Below, in pieces: positions 25,924-34,698 of a stretch of 64,000 nucleotides of DNA. A program made the translations under genes and the position numbers. This DNA comes from Pirellulales bacterium (GTDB lineage Bacteria > Planctomycetota > Planctomycetia > Pirellulales > Thermoguttaceae), in contig JAFGRD010000046.1 of the NCBI GenBank assembly GCA_016935315.1, forward strand, positions 41,285 to 105,284. The letters are read 5' to 3'. Numbering within the stretch: the stretch's first letter is position 1; each line of letters starts with the position of its first letter. Below the pieces are notes generated by a model. It saw nothing but the letters and a program-made list of their open reading frames with translations. It was not told the origin of the DNA and ran no database searches.

Positions 25924-26006
25924 TTATTGATGTTTGCATTGGGAATGATCCAGGCCAACCAACGGGAGGCCGGACAAGTCGGGCTCCCGTTGGCCACCCT
26001 CGCGCA
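25924..26006 (+). repeat. Dispersed 73-bp element, copy B, with internal hairpin
   Basis: The core 25934-26006 aligns without gaps to copies A and C, and the preceding TTATTGATG (25924-25932) is shared with copy C. On this strand it encodes ALGMIQANQREAGQVGLPL. It holds a perfect 10-bp stem CCAACGGGAG / CTCCCGTTGG (25959-25968 and 25984-25993). It lies 15 bases past the stop of the LEPR/dockerin gene, head-on to it. Confidence 0.65.
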
Positions 26007-26021
26007 TGTACCGCGCGGACC

Positions 26022-29000
26022 TCAATAGGGCCCTTCGTCGTCGGAGTGTGGGGGTAGTGTGGCTTTCTCCGCCGAGTTTCCCGTGGCAGATCCTCGACTC
26101 CGTCCGTGATTGGACGCCAGCGCGTAAATCCAATCCAAGCCCGCGGCGGGAATGGTCGCCCGCGACAACTCACCGTCGCCGGTCTCCTGCAAGGTACGAT
26201 CGGGGACGGCCATCGGTTCACTGGTTGCGGCATCGCCGGAGGCGTTCTTCCCGCCCGGGGCGGTGATCAATTGCAGAGCGTTCGAGAAATCTGTCTGGCC
26301 ATTGCGGGCAAGGAGCATGTCGATCGCGTTGACCCGCGCATCTCGGTTGAAGTCATAAGGGAGGTCGATGGGGGCAGGATCGAGGAAGTTGCGAGGATTG
26401 TTGCGTGCCAGGAGCATGTCGGTGGCGTTGACGTGGGCGTCGGCGGTCGAATTGCCGGCTTCCCCAATGGCGTTGCCGAAGTAGAAAACGTCGGCTTCCG
26501 GCAGACCGGTCTGGGCGGTCGCCAGCACGCTGATTTGGAGCCATTGGCCAGTGATCGTGCGGTCGGCCCAAACCACGGTCACTCGGTCAGAGCCGCCCAC
26601 GCCCTCGCCCGGTCGCACGGTAATCTCGACCGGGGTCGGCGCGCTATCCCAATCGGCGAGCGTCTCGTTGTTGCCCACCTTGAACTGGAAATAGTCCTCG
26701 ACACGGAGGGGTTCCGCGGCAGGTGGCAAATTGGCCACGTCCACGATGACGCCGTTGATGCCGCAGTTATAGCATGTGTAGTTTTGATAAGTGGCCGTCT
26801 GTCCGGGCAGAAGGGCCTGCTTGTCGGAGGCGATGGCTTCGTCGTCACCGGCATTCGCGGTCGGGTTGCCTCCGTCGAACACGGAGCCGTTGTAGAAGGT
26901 GTGCCGAGCCTTGACGCTGGCCGAAGCAACCGGCTGCTGCGAGATCAACTCGATGCCTTCTCCCGTGCCCAGATTGCGGCTGTACTGCTTGTCGGTTGCA
27001 TTGTCCCAATGCTCATGGACGCCGAGACTCACCAGCGGCGCGCCGTCGTGGTTCGAGTCATAGGTGGTTCCCGACGGCGGGCTGTCGGCCAGCGCCGCTT
27101 CGTGCAGGTAGTTCTCCGTGCCCTCCTTGAGCGTCTTTTCGGCGCGGAGAAAATCCATGGCCACGGAGTCGATCGCCACGGGGTCCTGCGAGATGAACAG
27201 GCTGGATGGCCAGTCGTTGCCGAACGTTTCCCATCTTCTCGGAGTGCCGCTGCTCGCGAATCCACCGTATAGGCCGTCAACGACATACAGCAACGTCTTG
27301 CCGCCGAGGTGCTTGTGGGCAGTGAGATCCACCAAAGGGTTGTATGATCCCAAAGGTACGTCGGCATCGACATCGTCGTGAAGACGATATGGTAATTCGA
27401 TTGTCCCAAAGTGATTCTTCGCGCAACCTGTCATGCCCGCACGTTCATGTATCTTGAGGTTCGCCACATTCAAGATGTACTTGGCCTCAGTCACGCAGGT
27501 AGGGAGCGAGATGGTGCCCCCCCTGCCTCCACTCAAGTACAGAAGGTTGTCCGGGTCCGTGTCGCGTTGCACCAGAAGCCGGCCGCTTCCGCCGGCCGAA
27601 TCAACGAACAGCACGCCGGGAAACTCGGCATGGATCGGGATGTACATCTTGTCCGGAATCCATCGGACTGAGTCGTAGAGCGTTATGTCGCCAGGGTCAA
27701 CGCCCGCCCTATTGACAAGTTGGCGAATCAGCGCAAGAACCAACTGAGGAGAAGCATCAATTCCGTTGTCTGCGTCTGTGTGACTCTTTGCATTATTCAG
27801 ATTCACCTTAATGGCGATCCTTTCACCCGGCGTGTAGCCCAGAGCCTCTCCCTCGTGAGTAAGGTTGAAATGGCGGAAGATCGCGTCCCAAGCCGCCGCA
27901 TCGTCATACTCACCGGCCTGCCAGCGAACTGCCTTGGATATCATCTCATCAATGACGGTTTGATCATTATTGATGTCTTCCCACCAGTAGTCCGGACCAT
28001 ACCCGTCCCAGGCGGTAGCGTCGGGATCGTGAACCCACGTCACGCGGCCCGGGTGAAGCCCCATGGCCTCGCCGATCGGCTGATTCGCTTCATACTGCTT
28101 GACATCCGCGGCGGAACTCTCTTGCGCACCGGTCGCATGGGAGGCAACGGCTGACTCCGCGGCGGCGGCCATCGCAAAGGCGGCCTTCTGGTCAGCGACC
28201 TCCGGGGCGCTGATCAACTGCAGCGCGCTGATGAAGTGCGTCTGGTTGTTGCGCGCGATCAGCATGTCCGTGGCGTCCACCTTCGTGTCACGGTTGAAGT
28301 CGAGAGCGAAGTCGATGGGGGCCGGGTCCGGAAAGCCGCGTTGGTTGTTGCGGGCCAGGAGCATGTCGGTGGCGTTGACTCGCGCGTCGTCGGTCGAATT
28401 GCCCGATTCGCCCAAGGTGTTGCCAACGTAGAAGAAGTCGGGCCAGGGAAGCCGCGTGTCGGAGGTCGGCATCACCGCCACTTCCAGCCACTCGTGCTCA
28501 ATGGTGTCGTTCGCCCAGATGATCGTGACCCGATCGCTCCCGTCCACGCCCGCCCCCGGCCGCACCGTCACGCTTGCCGGAGACGGGGCGGGCAGCCAGT
28601 CGCCTTTGTCCTGGCTGTTGCCCACGTAGAACCGGAAGTCGTCGGCGCCGATCTGGTCGCTACGATCCAGGCCGGCAATGTCCACCATGATCCCGTTGAT
28701 GCCGTGGCAGTAACTTGTGTAGTTCTCGAAGGAGGCCGACTGGCCGGGCAGCAGTACGGCTTTGTCGATGCCGATCGCACCGTCGTCCCGGGAATCCGCC
28801 GCGGGATCGTTCCCGTCGAACACCGAGTCGTTGTAAAAAACGTGACGCGCCACGACGGTGGCAACACGTTGGCAACGAATCGCGTCGGCGCGGACCAGCC
28901 CGCGGGTGTCGTTTGAGAGCCGGACCTCCAACCGATCGCCCGTGACTTTCACAACACCGAGATCTTCCCAAAGCGTGTCTTGGGCGCTGAAGTCGTCGGG

Positions 29001-30752
29001 GGGCGCCTGCTGATTCACCTTGACCCTGGCCGTCACCACGGAGCCGTCCAGGATGGTAAAAGGCGCCTTCGTCGCTCCATCCGGATGCGGTTGCCATGTC
29101 GCCGAGACGCGATAGGTTCCCGGGGCCACGGGGAATGTCCAGGTTGCGACATTCTCTCCCAAGCCCTCGGCGCTCTGACGGACGTCGCTCTGGAAGCCTT
29201 CCCCTTCGACCACCACCCAGCCGCCCGTCGCGACGAATCCGGCGCCGCCGTCGTCGACGATCATCGGGTCCCAGATGGACGGTTCGTCAGGCCAGGCATC
29301 CGCTCCGATGCCGTCGAAAACGGGGTTGGACGAGTGGATTCGCATCGCCGGCGAGCAGAGACTGTCGAGTTGCGGGTCCAGGCCGTAGACGCCGTTGGTC
29401 TCATTGAGGGCCAGGATGCCATCGGGCGTGTGGATGTAGATGTCTTCCGGGGTAAGCTCTCGCTCGAGATGGAACCAGGCATTGTGGTCAAAGGCAAATG
29501 TCTCGGGGAAAGCACCTTCGTTGCTCTGCACCACATCGCTAAGACGCGTGTTGACGAACACGAATAGATTGTCGGTGATCACGCCGCTATGGGCACCCAA
29601 GATCGGTGGGTCAGCATACTCTAGAATCTCTATGACGTTATCACCCCAACCCATCTCGGAGACGATCGTGTTTTGGTGCATCCAACCGCCCTTGGAACTA
29701 GCCCACATGACACCGATGCCTTGAGTCCCCTTGCAGACGATTCGGTTGCCGGCAATCTCGATGTTGACAGCCTCGTAGTCGACAACAGTACCATCGGCGA
29801 GCGTGCTGCCTACCGGATCCCTGAAGTATTGCTGTCCCGAAGTGCCTCCTACTCGGATCGCCTTGTCACCGGCTTCATAGAAGTAATTCCCCTGGACCGA
29901 AATATGGTTGCTCCCTCCCTTCATCCCCACGCCGGTACCACCCTGATTACCGGTGAACACATTGCCCTCAATAACTCCATGCTGGCACCCTAACGCATCG
30001 ATCGCCGATTCGGCATTCGACCATCTTTCGAAATGGCAATTGCGTACGGTGAAGTAGTCAGTGTAGAGCATCTTTAACGCGTCGGGGCTACCCCACAGCC
30101 CCCCGATGTCCTGGAACACCAGATTCTCCACAACGATATGATGGCTCGGGCTCAACTCGTCAAAAGACACCGAGTCGCTGGCAGCATGGAGGTACAATCC
30201 GTTGTCGTGCTCAATGTCATGAATCACAAAATTGGATAGGATCAAGTGACTGCTGTGCTCAACCCACCAACCCCACGCGCCGGTGAACACCGGAGGGTCG
30301 TCCGGATTAGCGCCCTTGATTGTGATCGGAGCTTCCTCGGTGCCGTGGACGAAATCGACGTGCCATCTGCGGCCGATACTCTCGTATTCGCCGGGACCGA
30401 TGAGGATCGTTGTTCCCGGCAGGAGGTCGCTTCCCAGCGCCAAGGCATTCTGAAGTTCCAACGCACTCGTGACGACAATCGTCGGCGTCTCCAATGCCGC
30501 CGAGTCAATCTGCCAATCAGCCACGGCGTTATTCTCGCTCTCTAACGAGGAGGAAACCAGCGCCGCCTCGAAGCTGCCGTCAGGCTGCAGCAGGATACTG
30601 TCTCCCGCAAGCAGCACTTTTGCCTCCAGCCGTTGGAGTCTGCACCACCGAAAACCGCACTGCTGATTCAGGTGGCGCCGAGATCGCGTGCCCAATAATC
30701 GGTCGCGACAATTTGCCAGACTTCTCAGTCGTCTTGCTGCGAGAACGAGCAT
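26022..30752 (-). CDS. Giant surface protein: LEPR-XLL-like motif, beta-helix, golvesin-like domain, two dockerin-type modules, DUF362 domain
   Basis: A 1576-residue protein. The N-terminus is basic with a LEPR-type motif (QRLEAKVLLAGD, residues 40-51). The beta-helix (about 88-487) is nearly identical to that of the preceding gene. A golvesin/xly-like beta-sandwich follows (490-630). Module 1 (633-850) contains YVGNSQDKGDW and paired VNATDMLLARNNQ / VDATDMLIARNNQ dockerin-like loops. A DUF362-type domain (about 970-1210; ERIAIKVNLNN, GMTGCAKNHFG, DPVAIDSVAMDF) is next, and a second copy of the dockerin module ends the protein (1280-1475). ATG 30752 begins the basic leader; upstream in-frame codons exist to 30815. 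DUF362 proteins often carry iron-sulfur clusters, but no ferredoxin motif is visible here. Function unknown; surface attachment or complex assembly is inferred. Confidence 0.85.
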   Translation of the reverse strand: MLVLAARRLRSLANCRDRLLGTRSRRHLNQQCGFRWCRLQRLEAKVLLAGDSILLQPDGSFEAALVSSSLESENNAVADWQIDSAALETPTIVVTSALELQNALALGSDLLPGTTILIGPGEYESIGRRWHVDFVHGTEEAPITIKGANPDDPPVFTGAWGWWVEHSSHLILSNFVIHDIEHDNGLYLHAASDSVSFDELSPSHHIVVENLVFQDIGGLWGSPDALKMLYTDYFTVRNCHFERWSNAESAIDALGCQHGVIEGNVFTGNQGGTGVGMKGGSNHISVQGNYFYEAGDKAIRVGGTSGQQYFRDPVGSTLADGTVVDYEAVNIEIAGNRIVCKGTQGIGVMWASSKGGWMHQNTIVSEMGWGDNVIEILEYADPPILGAHSGVITDNLFVFVNTRLSDVVQSNEGAFPETFAFDHNAWFHLERELTPEDIYIHTPDGILALNETNGVYGLDPQLDSLCSPAMRIHSSNPVFDGIGADAWPDEPSIWDPMIVDDGGAGFVATGGWVVVEGEGFQSDVRQSAEGLGENVATWTFPVAPGTYRVSATWQPHPDGATKAPFTILDGSVVTARVKVNQQAPPDDFSAQDTLWEDLGVVKVTGDRLEVRLSNDTRGLVRADAIRCQRVATVVARHVFYNDSVFDGNDPAADSRDDGAIGIDKAVLLPGQSASFENYTSYCHGINGIMVDIAGLDRSDQIGADDFRFYVGNSQDKGDWLPAPSPASVTVRPGAGVDGSDRVTIIWANDTIEHEWLEVAVMPTSDTRLPWPDFFYVGNTLGESGNSTDDARVNATDMLLARNNQRGFPDPAPIDFALDFNRDTKVDATDMLIARNNQTHFISALQLISAPEVADQKAAFAMAAAAESAVASHATGAQESSAADVKQYEANQPIGEAMGLHPGRVTWVHDPDATAWDGYGPDYWWEDINNDQTVIDEMISKAVRWQAGEYDDAAAWDAIFRHFNLTHEGEALGYTPGERIAIKVNLNNAKSHTDADNGIDASPQLVLALIRQLVNRAGVDPGDITLYDSVRWIPDKMYIPIHAEFPGVLFVDSAGGSGRLLVQRDTDPDNLLYLSGGRGGTISLPTCVTEAKYILNVANLKIHERAGMTGCAKNHFGTIELPYRLHDDVDADVPLGSYNPLVDLTAHKHLGGKTLLYVVDGLYGGFASSGTPRRWETFGNDWPSSLFISQDPVAIDSVAMDFLRAEKTLKEGTENYLHEAALADSPPSGTTYDSNHDGAPLVSLGVHEHWDNATDKQYSRNLGTGEGIELISQQPVASASVKARHTFYNGSVFDGGNPTANAGDDEAIASDKQALLPGQTATYQNYTCYNCGINGVIVDVANLPPAAEPLRVEDYFQFKVGNNETLADWDSAPTPVEITVRPGEGVGGSDRVTVVWADRTITGQWLQISVLATAQTGLPEADVFYFGNAIGEAGNSTADAHVNATDMLLARNNPRNFLDPAPIDLPYDFNRDARVNAIDMLLARNGQTDFSNALQLITAPGGKNASGDAATSEPMAVPDRTLQETGDGELSRATIPAAGLDWIYALASNHGRSRGSATGNSAEKATLPPHSDDEGPY
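29292..30487 (-). repeat. Beta-helix coding segment, copy 2
   Basis: Partner of 23638-24832. The boundaries coincide with the domain edge (GIGADAW), after which the two proteins are unrelated (cadherin-like repeats versus golvesin-like domain). This supports duplication plus domain exchange rather than whole-gene duplication. Confidence 0.85.
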
Positions 30753-31344
30753 TCGCAAGGCAGTCTCCTTCTTCCTATTGCCCGCCGTGTTGACGGTTTC
30801 CCAACACGAAACCAACGAGAGCCGAGATTTCGCCTCCCTCGAATTCGTTCCGCGAGCGCCATCCGTCGAAATCGTGAAGAATGCGGCCTCTGGTCTGCGT
30901 CGCCGAACGGTCGCTCTCCCACATCGTGCCAGACTCGTGCGGGAATTCGTATCTTATCGGTACCGATCCCCATAAGTCAAACATTCTGGCGAGTTCTGGT
31001 GGAAATTACTGCGTAGGCGAACTGCTCAAAAGTGGAACTTCGCGGGCAGAATCTAGTGATATTAGCCACGCCCCCCGAAAGAGCCCCACCCGGGATGTGT
31101 TGTACTATAGGCTCTTCGCCTAGCTCGGAAGGATGGACTGATGATGCTCCGGAGACAGCCCGGCGTGTTTTCCCGCCTTTTGCGCGACAGGTCACGGGAC
31201 TTCGCCCAGTGAAACGCCCCTTGGCGGCCAGGCAACAGGTGGCGACAATTGCTGAAGCCGGTGACGCCAGGGACGCAGGAACAGCTACAAGGGTTTACCC
31301 AACGCACGAGAAATAGCCGAGTGACTCCTACTGCCGAGGTCTCC
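30753..31344. other. Divergent intergenic region between the LEPR/dockerin gene and the VanZ-like gene
   Basis: About 590 bases. It contains a plausible minus-strand promoter (30951-30980) and a small hairpin TAGGC-TCTTC-GCCTA near 31111. No gene is recognisable. Confidence 0.4.
30951..30980 (-). promoter_or_regulatory. Possible sigma-70 promoter of the LEPR/dockerin gene
   Basis: On the minus strand TTGACT (30980-30975, five of six) and TAAGAT (30956-30951, four of six) are spaced by 18 bases, with a CGGTACCG palindrome in the spacer. The leader to ATG 30752 would be about 190 bases. Weak evidence. Confidence 0.35.
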
Positions 31345-32814
31345 ATGATAATAATCCGTACAAACGGTTTCTCCGTTTCCGATCCGCTCGTTCGCCGCCG
31401 TCACCTCTTGGTAGCCTTGGCCTTTGTTGCCGTTGCGGTCTACGGATCTCTGGTTCCGTTCGGCTTCCGTTCCCTGGCCGTGGCCGAGGCCGTCGCGCGA
31501 CTCAAGTACACGTGGAATCGGCCGCTCAACATCTCCCGCACCGACTTTGTGGCCAACGTGCTGCTGTTCGTACCCATCGGTTACTGCCTGGCTGCGGCGT
31601 TCGCGGTGGGCCAGACCGGGCGACTGCGGACAATGCTTAGCGCGACGCTGATTCTACTCGTGTGCGGTGCAACGAGTGTCGCGATAGAGGCTGCGCAGAT
31701 ATGGTTTCCAGGACGAACGCCTTCGCGAAGCGACGTGATTGCTCAATTGCTTGGCACCACGTTCGGCATTGTGTTGTGGCCGACAGTTGGCTCCACACTG
31801 ACGGGCTGGCTGGGCTCCTACATCCGCCTCCAGGGGCCTAGAGATCGGGTCGATTGGCTGCTCAAAGCCTATTTCGTCGGATTGCTGGTGTATAGCGTCC
31901 TGCCACTTGACCTGACGATCAGCCCGCGAGAACTGTTTCACAAGTACCGCGAGGGCAAGATCGTCTTGGTGCCGTTCTCCGGATTTCAACTGGGTGCCGC
32001 GAGTCTGTGCGGGCTGCTGCGAGACACGATCGTCTTCATTCCGGTTGGCATGCTGGTTATGACTGCAGTGAAACGATCATGGTGGCCCGTGCGGCAGATC
32101 ATTGTAGCCGCTGTCCTCGGCGGGCTTCTCATTCTGGCCATCGAATTGACCCAACTGTTCGTTTACAGCCGCCACACCGCGACCGACGATGTAATAGTCG
32201 GAATCGGTGGCGTCTGGATCGGAGCCTGGGTCATGCAGCGGTGGAGGGGTAGCGACGCCGGACAATACGGGCCACCAGTCGTGCTCGGGGGCCGCGCGCG
32301 TCAGGCGTGGATGTGGTTTGGCCTTGCCGGTGTCTACTCGGTCTTCCTGGTCGTCCTCTTCTGCACCCCCTTTCATCCCATCGATGACGTGCCGCAGATC
32401 AGGGTACGCCTCGAAGGATTCTTGCGCTTGCCGTTTGCCTCATTTCAACGTGCCACGGTGCTAAACGCGGTTTCCGAAGTGCTGAAGAAAAGCCTGCTCT
32501 TTGCGCCGCTTGGAGTCTTCTATGCCTTTACCGTCGCCCAGTCGTCGTTCCCTCGTCCGGTTCGGCGCATCCTGCTGGGCACACTTCTACTGATTGTAGC
32601 AGTCGTTGCCACCGGAATCGAAATGGCCCAGGTTTTTCTACCCCCACACGTCCCCGATGTCACCGACGTATTGTTATGCGTCGCTGGCGCCGCAACGGCC
32701 ATGTTCATCACGGCTCAAATCTTGGACTCCGGTGCAACTCCCCCACTGAGTCATGGTCGCTCCACCGGCCCTACTGGTGCAGTGCCCAACCGCCAAACAG
32801 AGAAACGGGCATAG
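31345..32814 (+). CDS. Membrane protein with three VanZ-like domains
   Basis: A 489-residue polytopic membrane protein. The VanZ signature, a helix with N(V/I)xLFxPxG followed two helices later by a QxF segment and a D-V motif, occurs three times. The first copy has FVANVLLFVPIGYCL and EAAQIWFPGRTPSRSDVIAQ, the second LLRDTIVFIPVGMLV and ELTQLFVYSRHTATDDVIV, and the third VLKKSLLFAPLGVFY and EMAQVFLPPHVPDVTDVLL. Ordinary VanZ proteins of about 160-200 residues have one copy. ATG 31345 (MIIIRTNG) follows GAGGT. VanZ-like proteins confer low-level teicoplanin resistance in one context but are mostly uncharacterised, and they are frequent near polysaccharide loci, as here, upstream of the exosortase cluster. 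Confidence 0.85.
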   Translation: MIIIRTNGFSVSDPLVRRRHLLVALAFVAVAVYGSLVPFGFRSLAVAEAVARLKYTWNRPLNISRTDFVANVLLFVPIGYCLAAAFAVGQTGRLRTMLSATLILLVCGATSVAIEAAQIWFPGRTPSRSDVIAQLLGTTFGIVLWPTVGSTLTGWLGSYIRLQGPRDRVDWLLKAYFVGLLVYSVLPLDLTISPRELFHKYREGKIVLVPFSGFQLGAASLCGLLRDTIVFIPVGMLVMTAVKRSWWPVRQIIVAAVLGGLLILAIELTQLFVYSRHTATDDVIVGIGGVWIGAWVMQRWRGSDAGQYGPPVVLGGRARQAWMWFGLAGVYSVFLVVLFCTPFHPIDDVPQIRVRLEGFLRLPFASFQRATVLNAVSEVLKKSLLFAPLGVFYAFTVAQSSFPRPVRRILLGTLLLIVAVVATGIEMAQVFLPPHVPDVTDVLLCVAGAATAMFITAQILDSGATPPLSHGRSTGPTGAVPNRQTEKRA

Positions 32815-32834
32815 TGCTTGGAAGCACCATGCCC
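32807..32834. terminator. Terminator hairpin between convergent genes
   Basis: Inverted repeat GGGCAT-A-GTGCTT / AAGCAC-C-ATGCCC: two 6-bp stems separated by one mismatch, with a 2-base loop. The VanZ-like stop codon (32812-32814) is inside the left arm. It lies between the VanZ-like gene and the convergent PEP-CTERM gene. Confidence 0.6.
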
Positions 32835-32873
32835 GGAGTATAGTTTATGGCTCTTGGGCTGGGCAGGAATCTT

Positions 32874-33656
32874 CTACCCGCGTTTTCGCCGATAGATGGT
32901 CGCTCCGATCAGTGCCAGGAGGCCCCAGATGGCGAGGCTGGAGGCCTCGGGGACTGGAGTCACCGACTCGACCATCACGACAAAGTCCGTGAAGTCCTGA
33001 TCCGAAGGGCTGCTGAACGGGAGGTCCTCGAACGCAATGACCCACTCGTTGTCAGTCCAAAGCCCCGGCGCCAAACCGGGCAGCTTGACGGTGTCAACGT
33101 TTTTGCCCTGATAGATCAGGGCGTGTGGATCGTAATAGTCATCGCCATCCGCGTCTCCGTTCAACACATCCTGGGTGTAGAAAACCGCGCCCTCGTCGGG
33201 CACCTCGAGGTAAAACCCAATGGTGTTGCCGGCGAAGTCGATCCCGGTGTCCGCAAAGTTCAACTTCACGGAGCCGTCGGCCATGATACTCAGCACCGCC
33301 TGAGATCCTGCCCCCGCAGCGCCGTCAAAGATCTCCACCGTACTGGTCGGGCTGGTTGGATCGTACACGCCGAACTTATTGGTACCCTTGTAAGTCGCCA
33401 ACTCAATCACGATCGTGGAAACCGAAGCTCCCGATCCGGTGACCGAAAACAAATCAACCATCTTTTGGTCGGCGACGACATCGATGCTCGAATCACCTGC
33501 CGTAGGCCCCACGGTAATGTCGTCAAACACCCCCTGAAGGGCACCCAGGTTCCCAGAATCGTAGGGGCGCCCAAGTTCGACTGCGGCGAAGGCCGGCTGT
33601 GCCAACAGGCACACGGCGACGGCCGCAACAAACAATGCTATCGAAAACCTCCTCAT
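32874..33656 (-). CDS. PEP-CTERM sorted surface protein with DUF4114-like domain
   Basis: A 260-residue exported protein with signal peptide MRRFSIALFVAAVAVCLLAQPAFA. The region around residues 190-232 (DNEWVIAFEDLPF, DQDFTDFVVMVESV) matches the DUF4114 pattern with acidic calcium-loop-like segments (NGDADGDDYYD). The C-terminus is a textbook PEP-CTERM tripartite signal: VPEASS, a hydrophobic helix (LAIWGLLALIGATIY) and RRKRG. ATG 33656 follows AAGGAG 8 bases upstream. The exosortase gene, only 2 kb away, is the obvious processing enzyme; cleavage near PEA and transfer to the surface is inferred from family knowledge. A small dyad CAAGAA-CAGA-TTCTTG lies at 33852-33867 upstream. Confidence 0.92.
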   Translation of the reverse strand: MRRFSIALFVAAVAVCLLAQPAFAAVELGRPYDSGNLGALQGVFDDITVGPTAGDSSIDVVADQKMVDLFSVTGSGASVSTIVIELATYKGTNKFGVYDPTSPTSTVEIFDGAAGAGSQAVLSIMADGSVKLNFADTGIDFAGNTIGFYLEVPDEGAVFYTQDVLNGDADGDDYYDPHALIYQGKNVDTVKLPGLAPGLWTDNEWVIAFEDLPFSSPSDQDFTDFVVMVESVTPVPEASSLAIWGLLALIGATIYRRKRG

Positions 33657-34014
33657 ACCAACGTCTCCTTTGAACTCCAAAGTGTTGCTGAACTTGTTTC
33701 GGGCAGCCCGATTTGCTTGCCAACTCGCACTCCTGCCCCTTTCTGGATACCTATAGGCCGCCCAACCCTCAATCTGGGACAGAAAAAACGACGCGATCAC
33801 AAGAATTGGCCCGGTGGAGGGGGGCGGCTGCGGTCAAAAAGTCAAGCTGGGCAAGAACAGATTCTTGTTTCTGCATGTTCCCTGCCGCGGCATGTGGCCG
33901 CAGCCAAAACGGCCGGGGGGATCAGCGATCAGCGACCGGGAGTTGGGGAAGCCGAGACGCGCAGATCGGCAGCAGAAGCGAAGAGCCGGCCAATAGAATT
34001 AGGAAGAGCCCTCG
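33657..34014. other. Upstream region of the PEP-CTERM gene
   Basis: About 360 bases between the sigma factor stop and the PEP-CTERM start, both on minus. It contains the dyad CAAGAA-CAGA-TTCTTG (33852-33867), a possible regulator site. No consensus promoter pair was found, which would fit control by an alternative sigma factor such as the one encoded just upstream. Confidence 0.4.
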
Positions 34015-34698
34015 CTATGACGACTCGTAGTCGACGAACTTGCGCAGCTTCCGCCGAACGCGACTGGTCAATTTCCGCGCGTTCTCGATGGAAATCTGCT
34101 CGCACCCCATTTCCGAGGCGTCGAGGTGGGCGGCCAACAGATAGTCGCCGCAAAAGGCCTTCTCGCGGGCGGTCAGTGTCTCCAGGAAGGCGCCCAAAGA
34201 GGCGACGCTGCTGTTCTGGTCCGAGATGCGATGCTTGGGCTCTTCGCGGGCTGCGATCCGTTCTCGCTGGAGTCGGCGGCGCTCGCTGCGGAAGTGCCGG
34301 CCCACAATGTCCTTGGCCACCGCCCGGATGAACGTGATCAAACGGGCCTCCCGTTTCGGCTCGTATTTCGCCAATCGTTGGCCGTCGTCGGCAACCAAGG
34401 AGTACCAGACGCGCGCTGCCAACTCGTCGACAAGGTTCACATCATGCCCCTGCGGGCCCAGCATGATCTGGATCGACGCCACCAACGGACGATGACACTG
34501 TGCGTACAGCTCTTCCCATGCTTTGACGTCGCCGGCTACGCAGCGATCGACCAGCGCGCGGTCTGCCTGAACGCCGCTTCGATCGGTCGGCTTCCCCACC
34601 GCTTCGTTTCTCCCACCCGGCGAGACGGGGTCGAACGACGAGGCGATGGACGTACCGTGTTTTGCGTCGCGGTTTTTCACGGTCTGCTTGGGCAACAT
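34015..34698 (-). CDS. ECF-like RNA polymerase sigma factor
   Basis: A 227-residue protein. The first 45 residues are a low-complexity basic leader. A sigma-70 region-2-like segment spans about 48-140 (DRALVDRCVAGDVKAWEELYAQCHR, then helices ending in ARLITFIRAVAKDIVGRHFRSERRR), and a region-4-like helical part spans 165-225 (LTAREKAFCGDYLLAAHL, ISIENARKLTSRVRRKLRKF). Sequence divergence is high, so the assignment to a sigma-70-like family is likely but not certain. ATG 34698 (MLPKQTVKNRD) was chosen; the longer upstream frame is not protein-like. It lies immediately upstream of the PEP-CTERM gene on the same strand, and 1 kb before the divergently transcribed exosortase cluster, so control of one of these is plausible. 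Confidence 0.72.
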   Translation of the reverse strand: MLPKQTVKNRDAKHGTSIASSFDPVSPGGRNEAVGKPTDRSGVQADRALVDRCVAGDVKAWEELYAQCHRPLVASIQIMLGPQGHDVNLVDELAARVWYSLVADDGQRLAKYEPKREARLITFIRAVAKDIVGRHFRSERRRLQRERIAAREEPKHRISDQNSSVASLGAFLETLTAREKAFCGDYLLAAHLDASEMGCEQISIENARKLTSRVRRKLRKFVDYESS

